A stretch of DNA of 64,000 nt, taken from positions 1,240,001-1,304,000 of the forward strand of contig WJXW01000005.1 in assembly GCA_015832175.1 (NCBI GenBank). The letters run 5' to 3'. The position numbers were made by a program, and so were the translations under genes. Below are positions 56,947 through 64,000 of the stretch, in pieces. How positions within the stretch are numbered: the stretch's first letter is position 1; every line of letters starts with the position of its first letter. The stretch is from Paraphaeosphaeria minitans (Eukaryota; Ascomycota; Dothideomycetes; Pleosporales; Didymosphaeriaceae). The notes beneath the pieces were generated by a model. The model did no database searches and was not told where the DNA came from. It saw only the letters and a list, made by a program, of their open reading frames with translations.

Positions 56947-58198
56947 ATGTACCGAGCATCGCTGTCCCTGTTGGCGGCCTTGAGCTTCGTGCCGTCTTCG
57001 ACTTCGGCACCCACCGCTTCCTCAGCAACGCTGCTTGCTGCCCACTATACTGGGAAGCTGTACACCCTGACCTTCACTTCTTCTGGAAGCTCTGGATCCC
57101 TCGCGGTTAGCCAGCCAGTAACAGGATGCGGCTCCACACCGGCATGGCTTCAGCTGTACCCCGAGGATAAGACTCTCTACTGCTTCGATGAATCCTGGAT
57201 GGGAAGTGGTAGCAACGCAGCGTACACCGTCGGCAGCGACGGGAAGCTCACGCTTAAGGCGTCGGGCAAGTCGACCGGAAACTCTGTACACGGACTGCTG
57301 TACGGAGGATCGGACGGAAAGGGCTTTGCTGCCACCGTAGAATAGTAAGCCGCCCGTACTGGAATCTTGGTCAGTGCTAACGTCCTGCAGTTCGCCTTCT
57401 ACACTTACAACCTACAAGATGCCCTTTTCTAGCAGCACCAAAGCTTTGACAACGGAGAAATTCACCATGTCTCAGAAGGGCCCCAACTCCCGCCAAGACG
57501 TCCCTCATCCCCACGAAGCATTGCTTGACCCAACCGGAAAGTTCATGCTTGTGCCAGACCTAGGCGCCGACCTCATTCGCATCTTCAGCATCGATGCCAA
57601 CAGCGGCAAGCTCACCTCGTGCGGATCAGGCAAGACCGACCCTGGCGATGGACCACGGCACGGCCAATTCTTCTGGACAAACAAAAACTCAGCCCGACCT
57701 CAGATTCTTTACACCGTCAACGAATTGGGCAATTCCGTCTCTTCGTGGACCATCACGTACCCCAGCGCGTCCGGTGGATGCCTCTCGCTCAGCAAGCTGC
57801 AGACGCTCTCGACCTACGCGCCAGGCACCAAGGGAGGACCAACGACCAAGGCAGCCGAGCTCCGCGCATTCGGCAACTTCCTGTATGCGGCGAACCGTGC
57901 GGACCAGACGTTTGGCAGCCAGAAAGATTCCATCGCGACCTACACGATCGATGCTGCGACCGGAAGCATCGCCTGGTTGGAGGCGGCCAACTCGTACTCT
58001 TACTACCCCAGGACGTTCCAAATCAACAAGGCAGGCACCCTCGTGGCCGTAGGTGGGCAGACGAGCTCAAACGTTGCCATCATCAACCGGGATCCCACCA
58101 CGGGCAGGCTGGGGAGCTTGGTAACGAGTGTCGTGGTCGCGACGCCGGGACGTGCTGGGGAGGAAGATGGTCTCGCTGCGGTGATTTGGAACGAGTAG
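56947..58198 (+). CDS. Secreted lactonase-fold seven-bladed beta-propeller protein
   Basis: Two exons, 56947-57344 and 57391-58198, total 1206 nt, 401 aa. The intron is 46 bp with donor gtaagc and branch gctaac. A signal peptide is evident at residues 1-20 (MYRASLSLLAALSFVPSSTSA). The remainder resembles the 6-phosphogluconolactonase/carboxy-cis,cis-muconate cyclase family: PHPHEALLDPTGKFMLVPDLG, then DLIRIFSID and YTVNELGNSVSSW, and near the end SYYPRTFQINKAGTLVAVGGQ. Secretion and fold are well supported. The substrate is unknown, and many fungal members are extracellular with no proven activity. The two enzyme names are not interchangeable; I do not choose between them. Confidence 0.88.
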
Positions 58199-59989
58199 GT
58201 ATCTAGGTAGGTAGATAGGTAGATAGAGAACCCAAATCAATTCCAACACTCCGCCCGATAATCGCGGACAAGGCGGTCTCCCCCAGGCTCTCCATTGATT
58301 CTGAATCGCGTTCGCATGAATCGGGGGGTGGCGTGCGCCGTGAATGTACATTTCCGTCGCTTCCGCCGCCCGCCAGCGACTCCGGAAACAACACGCCCGT
58401 GCCGACGTTCACTAGACTACCTACCTACCTAGCTCTGGCGGCACAGCCCGCGAGTCTCTACTGTGTAGGTAGGTAGGTAGGTATCAACACGGAAACGAGG
58501 GCGGAGAACTCACCGTCTCGCGCCACGGTTGCCCCGTGCGGGATCGAGTACCCACCTGATGCATCTATTTTAACCCCGTGCCGCAGCGCCGCAGCGCCGC
58601 ATGCTGGCCCCCCTTTTACGCGATGCCTCGAAAGGGAATTGGTCGCAGGGGTATTTTTTTGCGAAGGTGGTTTTGGGTTTCGCGGGTGCAGCACAGCCGT
58701 ACGATGGGTCGCTTGCCTGGATGGTGGCTGCGTAGGCAGACTCCGGCTGGAGTGGGATGGGTTGAAATGCACTCGAGTTGACGGTTGACCTTGTTTGACT
58801 TGCGATTTGATCACACTCGACTTGCCTCTAATGACACTCGACTTGCCTTTGATGACACTTAACTTGCCTTTGATGACACTCGACTTGCCTTTGATAACAC
58901 TTGACTTGCCTTTAATAACACTTAACTTACCTTTAATGACACTCGACTTGCCATTAATGACACTCGACCTGCCTTTGATAACACTCAACTTGCCTTTAAT
59001 GACACTTGACTTGCCTTTAATAACACTTGACTTGCCTTTGATAACACTTAACTTGCCTTTAATGACAATCGACTTGGCTTTGATCACACTCACTGGTTGG
59101 TCTACAACCTTGACTTGAAACAGCTAAGAGACATGTAGACTTTAACTATGCTCTAACCTTGATCCTGCTTAGCGTTAATGATGCTAGCTCTAACCCTACC
59201 TAGCCTTGACCACACTGACGCCAATCTCACATGCCCTAATCCTATTAGCGTTAACTCTGTCAAGCCGTTCTCTAGTGTGATCGAACAACAAGTCGATGTT
59301 TTCACGCGTCCCACTCCAGCTGGCTCGCCTTTGCCCGGCTTACGGCGACTTAGTTAGGGGGCCTTATACTAACCTGCGCCTTGAAATAGCAGCCGGTGTT
59401 AGATTGTGTGATCCTGGCTACGACGGGAGCGGAGCTTAGTCACGGCTGCAGGTCGGTGTAGAGAGGTTTCTCTCTGGAGAATTTTGCAAAGTATATCCCA
59501 AGACGCGGTGCGTACTGCTTAAATGGTACCTTTTTTTGCGATACGAGCTATGCAAGGATCGTTGAGGAGACAACACCTTAGTCGGTCGGCTAACGTCCTT
59601 TTCGCGCGACAACGAATCCTTAACACGTTTTTGTGGCAGGTCAATGCTCCGAATCGATACATTCAAACCACGATACACACTGCCTACGTCCTCATAAAGC
59701 TTGACCTGTGTAGGGTCTCTACCAAGAGATGTGAGATCTCGGCCTCACTGTGCTCAATCTGAGGATGCTTGTGCACCGCCCACAACGTCAATCCTTCGAG
59801 GTGTCGCGAGATGCGCCCGAGTAGGTAGCGACCCACACCAGCCTCAACGGCGATCACTTAGAGCATAACAGTAAGCCCTACGCCTCAGCTCGCAAGGGTA
59901 CGCAGTCGAGTCAAGGGCTCGTGTTAAAATGAGATACAACCGTCACTTTCCCACGAAGGAGCACGCTTGCTTTCCTCTATTCTTTCACC
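58199..59989. other. Intergenic region with a 21-bp minisatellite
   Basis: 1.8 kb. The stretch around 58200-58230 has a (GTAG)n run, and 58420-58485 has two CTAC/GTAG runs in opposite orientation. The main feature is the minisatellite at 58797-59092. From 59110 to 59980 a few degenerate cttagc/ttaacc-type motifs occur, but no gene. Confidence 0.6.
58797..59092. repeat. 21-bp minisatellite, about 14 copies, open on both strands
   Basis: The unit is acttgcctttgatgacactcg with few substitutions. Because 21 is a multiple of three, the repeat is open on both strands. The minus strand reads a 7-residue repeat of the type SVIKGKL; its long frame starts at GTG and continues into unrelated sequence. 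No ATG start or splice pattern supports a gene. Confidence 0.95.
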
Positions 59990-62760
59990 ATGGACTCCCG
60001 CCAGGACGACAACAAGGATGAGAAGCCGCCGGCCTCTATCGACCCGGCGGAAGCGACTGCTGTACCGACACAGATCCCTGCTGGGGGGATGCTCATGCCA
60101 GACGGCAAATACTACACCAACTTCTCCACACTCGAGTCTGCGGGCTCATACGCCACGCTCAACAGCTCGACCACAGGATGTTACGCCGAGAACGGCTCGA
60201 TGCCCATCCTCCTCGCGACCAAGGATGAGTGCAACCTGGGTTTCTTCTGCCCAAATAGCACAGATAACGCGCCCCCACAGTAGGCGCTCCAGTGCAAAAG
60301 ACTCGAGCTCTGTCTGACAATGGCCAGATACTGCCCACCATCCTTCCAATGCCAGGCACAAAGAATGACGGGCAAGGAATGCCCGCCACAAGGCCTCCTG
60401 GAACCCGTCGTATGCCAGGGTGGATACTACTGCCCCCAAGGCGGCAAAAAGAAAATCGAGTGTCCGAAAGGTATGCGACGAACGAGCCTCCATCCGGATC
60501 ACGCTAACCCCAATGCACAGGCAGTTTTTGCCCCTTTGGGAGTTTCGAGCCCTGGCCATGTGCGTTCGGCGCGATATGTCCCGCGAAGTCGCAGCGCCAG
60601 ATCGTCACGATGCCGTTTGGTTTCATGATCGCGTTCGACATCGTCCTTGGAATCATCGTCGGTCTGGGATTCTTCATCTCCGCGTGGAGAAAGGGACGGA
60701 AGAAGAACTATGCGGCGCTGCCGAATCTGGAAAAAGACTTGGATGACGACGACATTGAGCTGATCGCAAAGGGGAACAAAGATGCGGCTGACCACGATGA
60801 TTTGAGCGCGAATCCGGACTTCCAGATCTTCATGCGGTATATCTCGCGACTTATCAAGACGAAGGATGTTGGCCTTTCGTTCGACTTTGAGGGCTTGGAG
60901 TTCGAGCCGCAGGCGGGGAAGAAGATCTTGAAGGGCGTCAGTGGGCACATCCAGAGCGGTTCGATGTGGGCTGTGATGGGTGGTTCCGGTGCCGGAAAGT
61001 CGACGTTCTTCAACGTGCTCATGGGAAAGACGCGCCACACGGGAGGTCAGATCAAGGTCAACGGTCATCCCAAAAACATGGCCAAGTACAAAAAGTTGAT
61101 TGGCTTTGTTCCTCAGGACGATATCGTTATACCCGAACTTACGGTCCGCGAGAACATCCTTCACTCTGCACGATGCAGGCTGCCGATGACTTGGAAGGAC
61201 CGAGATATTCAAGCGTACGTTGATGCGCTCATCTCCTGCATTGGTCTCAGTCACGTCCAGCATTCGCTCGTTGGCGATGCCAATAAGCCCGTGGTTTCCG
61301 GTGGACAACGCAAGCGTGTCAGTATCGGAATGGAACTGGCAGCAGCTCCAATGTGTATCTTCCTCGACGAGCCGACCTCAGGTCTCGATGCAACGTCTGC
61401 ATCCTCAATCATGAGGCTGCTGAAAGCCATCACCAAGCTCGGCGTCACCACCATCACCATCATCCACCAGCCTCGCGAACAGATCTTCAACGGCTTCGAC
61501 AACATCCTTCTTCTTGGTCTCGGTAGCGAAATCTACGCCGGTCCTACTGTCGAGGCACCCGTATACTTTGACTCCCTCGGCTTCACTTTCCCACCGCGCG
61601 CGAATCCTGCTGATGTTATAATGGACATCATCAACGGCGAAGGATTCGAGTACCGACAAGACCACGCGATGTCTGAAACCCCGGTCGCTCGACTGATCGA
61701 GAACTGGCGCACTCGTCATCAACGCGAAGCTCCCGCCCACCACGCTCCACAGCCCCAGCACAGGCTCCCAGAAGACGCATACAACCAGCCCGCCTACGAC
61801 CCGCCCGAACCGTCTTACCCGGACGCCCTAGCGGCCCCGAAACACCCCCGCCCCGTCTCGATCATCTCCACTGCCGACCAAGAAGCCGAATTGAAGCGCA
61901 CCATGAAGAAGCGAGGCGCCTCCTGGTACGCGCAAACCTACTACTGCTGCAAGCGCAGCATCACGCAGCAAGTCCGCCTGAAGAACAGCTTCTTCTTCGA
62001 AATCGGCACGGGCGCCTTCGCAGGCGGCATCATCGGGCTTAGCGCCTTCACGGCCGAGGGCCAGCTCTTCAGGGGCATCTACCACGGCAGCTTCTCCATG
62101 GTCTCGCGCGCGACAAACTACACGTCGGCGCCGCAGCTCGGGCTGCTGGGCTCCATGGCCATCGGCCTCGCGGCCTCGGCTCCCGCCGTCAAGGTCTTTG
62201 GCGAGGAGAAGCTCATCTTCAACCGCGAGGCGTCCTCGGGACACAGCATGAGCGCCTACTACGTGGGCAAGATGGTGTCGGTGCTGCCCCGGCTGTTCAT
62301 CGCCGCCCTGCACTTCAGCGTCGCCATGGGCATCCTCGCCACGCCCCTCATGAGCTGGGTCGACATGTTCGTCGCCAACCTGCTGTACTTTTTCTGCGTG
62401 TACGGGCTCGCGTCGTGCATCGGCATGGTCGTCAAGCGGGAGGACGGGCCGCTGCTCGCCGTCATGGCCTCCCTGATCATCGGCATCTTGGGCGGTGTTG
62501 CCCCGCCGCTGAGCAAGGTCAAGCAGTGGAATATCGAGTTTCTGTGGCGCATGAGCCCTGGCGTGTGGTTCACCGAGTCGTACTTCAGCCAGTGCTTGTT
62601 GCCGCTGAATTATCTGTATATGCTGGATCAAGCGCAGGCGGTGACGGGCTTCAATCTGGGCAAGTTCAGCTTGGATATGGGGGTTCTCGTCGCGCTTGGC
62701 GTCGTGTACCGTGTCATTGCTTTTGTGTTGCTCGTCACCGTGCAACGGAAGCGTGGTTAG
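59990..62760 (+). CDS. ABC transporter, G subfamily half-transporter (Adp1/ABCG24-like)
   Basis: Integral membrane ATP-driven transporter of 890 aa. Three exons, 59990-60279, 60328-60470 and 60521-62760, sum to 2673 nt. Introns are 48 and 50 bp. The N-terminal 170 residues form a Cys-rich ectodomain (CPPSFQCQAQ, then CPPQG, GYYCPQGGKKKIECPKG, SFCPFGSFEPWPC). A first membrane span follows at about 177-198. The nucleotide-binding domain has Walker A GGSGAGKST (about 298), signature VSGGQRKRVSIGMEL and Walker B CIFLDEPTSGLD. Then comes a disordered Pro/His linker (about 550-600) and a C-terminal ABC2 membrane domain with about six spans. The NBD-TMD order and Cys-rich N-terminus match yeast Adp1-type proteins. 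No signal peptide is seen before the ectodomain, so an upstream exon may be missing from this model. Substrate unknown. Confidence 0.9.
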
Positions 62761-63170
62761 ACGTCCAGGGTCTGGAATGGGCGTTAGTTTATCTGTTCAG
62801 CAGAGCTGTTGCCTGTACTTGTAGCGATATACCCCATGTGTTAGTAGAGAGAATGAGCATACGGTCAACGTAACAAGAGCCTGTCGTCTGTTGCTCGATT
62901 TCTGCCATGAGCTGGGCAATCTGGTTTCAATTTTCTTCCTCAGTCACTCGGGTGACTTGCCCAACTCCACATCAACTCTGCACAACTGAGGAGAAGGTCT
63001 TCGACGGCGCCAAACCAGCGTCACAGAGACAGTGCTCCACTCGACGGATTCCAGATATACCTGCATCACGTTCCATGCTGGCTCTTTACCACAGCACTCT
63101 TTCAAGACTGGTTCATCTTTTGCTCAAGTAGGTAATGTTCAAGCTGGCGGTTTCCTTCACTTGTAACACC
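62761..63170. other. Convergent 3' intergenic region
   Basis: 410 bp between the ABC transporter and the convergent membrane-protein gene. No feature seen. Confidence 0.5.
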
Positions 63171-63891
63171 TCAATCTTGGTCGTCTTCTGTACCATTCTC
63201 CACGAGTCTCTCCTCCTTGTCGGACTTTGTCCCATTCTCGTTCCCGTCAACCGCATTCTGGGAAATCACGTCCCGCTCTGGCGCAGCTGGGTTGTTCAAC
63301 GAAGCGAGCACCACCGCAAGCGGATCCGTCAGCGCTACTCGCTCTGCCAACCTCTTTTCTTCCTCAACCAACCCCTTATCCTCTTCCGCTAACCTTTTCT
63401 TCTCTACCCTGTCTTCTCCTCCTCCTCTTCCATCCTCCTCTTCCATCCTCCTCTCCCGCCTCGCTCTCTCCTTCTCATTGACCCTTCTCAAATCCACCAA
63501 GAGCATCGCAAGATCCCGCGGACCCCCCGTAAGAACCAATCCCCTGCACTCCGCACAAGCCCCTTGCTTCTCCAGCAACCCATCCACCTCCTTCAACTAA
63601 ACGCGCGTGTCAGTCCAAATCGTCACAGAACCACAAAACCCGCTTTCTCAGCCCCATCAGGCAACTCACCACTGTAGCCGTCACCTGCTTGATCTTGAGC
63701 TTGAGCCACCACCCGTTGACGAGGTACGACACACCGGCCCACGCTACGACGACAAGTGGATGCCCGGGCACCCTGTTTGTGTAGAGAAGGCTGAGTAACG
63801 TGACGCCCGACAGGCTCGCGAAGGTGCCGTGGTGAGGCGGGGTGGGGATTGTAGGGAGGTACGCGAGAAGGGAAGTCGCCATGTCTGCCAT
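63171..63891 (-). CDS. Small predicted membrane/coiled-coil protein, function unknown
   Basis: Two exons, 63891-63670 and 63596-63171, total 648 nt, 215 aa. The intron is 73 bp with donor gtgagt and acceptor gtttag. The start ATG (MADMATSLLAYLP) is the first in frame after a TTG. Two hydrophobic segments are seen at about residues 24-38 (LSGVTLLSLLY) and 42-60 (HPLVVVAWAGVSYLVNGWWL). After the second come a CAECRGL pair of cysteines and a strongly charged helical segment (NEKERARRERRMEEED and repeats of EEEKRLAER type), predicted coiled coil. No family is recognised. The pattern suggests a small organelle-membrane protein with a cytosolic coil. Confidence 0.7.
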
Positions 63892-64000
63892 AGTTTCCGC
63901 ACCATCCAATGGCGGGGAAGGTGGGTGTTTGTCACTCTTGCGAAGCGGATGCGGGTATGTGTTGGTTGCTGCTGCTGCTGGGTTTTTGATATGTTTGGGT
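63892..64000. other. Window end, 5' flank of the membrane protein gene
   Basis: About 110 bp with a short (GCT)n run near 63970. Nothing else is visible before the window ends. Confidence 0.5.

Overview
The window is nuclear DNA from a filamentous ascomycete, most likely a Dothideomycete (inference). The evidence is short introns (about 43-90 bp) with GTRNGT donors and CTAAC/CTGAC branch sites, typical ascomycete housekeeping genes, 2EXR/F-box-like paralogues, and an AT-rich transposon relic that looks mutated by RIP (repeat-induced point mutation, CpA to TpA). All gene models were built by hand by joining exons. Every multi-exon model that I call intact sums to a whole number of codons.

Layout. 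1-13 kb: a Zn2Cys6 transcription factor (minus), the Fe-S assembly factor CIA2, a tRNA-like gene with an intron, and a frameshifted TPR pseudogene, with long empty intergenic stretches between them. 13-25 kb: two large minus-strand genes, a CAF120/SKG3-like PH protein and TAF2, separated by about 2.3 kb of minisatellites. 25-31 kb: a cytochrome P450, a gene-poor stretch holding a MITE-like inverted-repeat element, and a GNAT acetyltransferase. 31-40 kb: a housekeeping block of RPP0 and TRM82 (divergent, sharing a 209-bp promoter), thioredoxin reductase with an unusual ATG-free leader, a small acidic conserved protein, and ATG14. 39.8-42.7 kb: a complete but dead PIF/Harbinger transposon with terminal inverted repeats, a TTA target-site duplication, and relics of both element genes. 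43-50 kb: cystathionine gamma-lyase, microsatellites, and two 2EXR/F-box-like paralogues, one with a nonsense mutation. 50-64 kb: gamma-butyrobetaine dioxygenase and a thiamine-pyrophosphate carrier (divergent), an OFD1/TPA1-type prolyl hydroxylase, a polysaccharide deacetylase pseudogene, a secreted lactonase-fold beta-propeller, an ABCG transporter, and a small predicted membrane protein.

No operon-like or biosynthetic cluster is evident. The genes cover general transcription (TAF2, CAF120), translation (RPP0, TRM82, OFD1), redox and sulphur metabolism (TRR1, CYS3), Fe-S assembly (CIA2), autophagy (ATG14) and mitochondrial metabolism (BBOX-like enzyme, TPC1). The most unusual observations are the thioredoxin reductase leader, which is open in frame without any ATG and reads like a mitochondrial presequence; the Harbinger relic whose catalytic residues were altered by transitions; and the inverted-repeat element at 28.8-29.1 kb.
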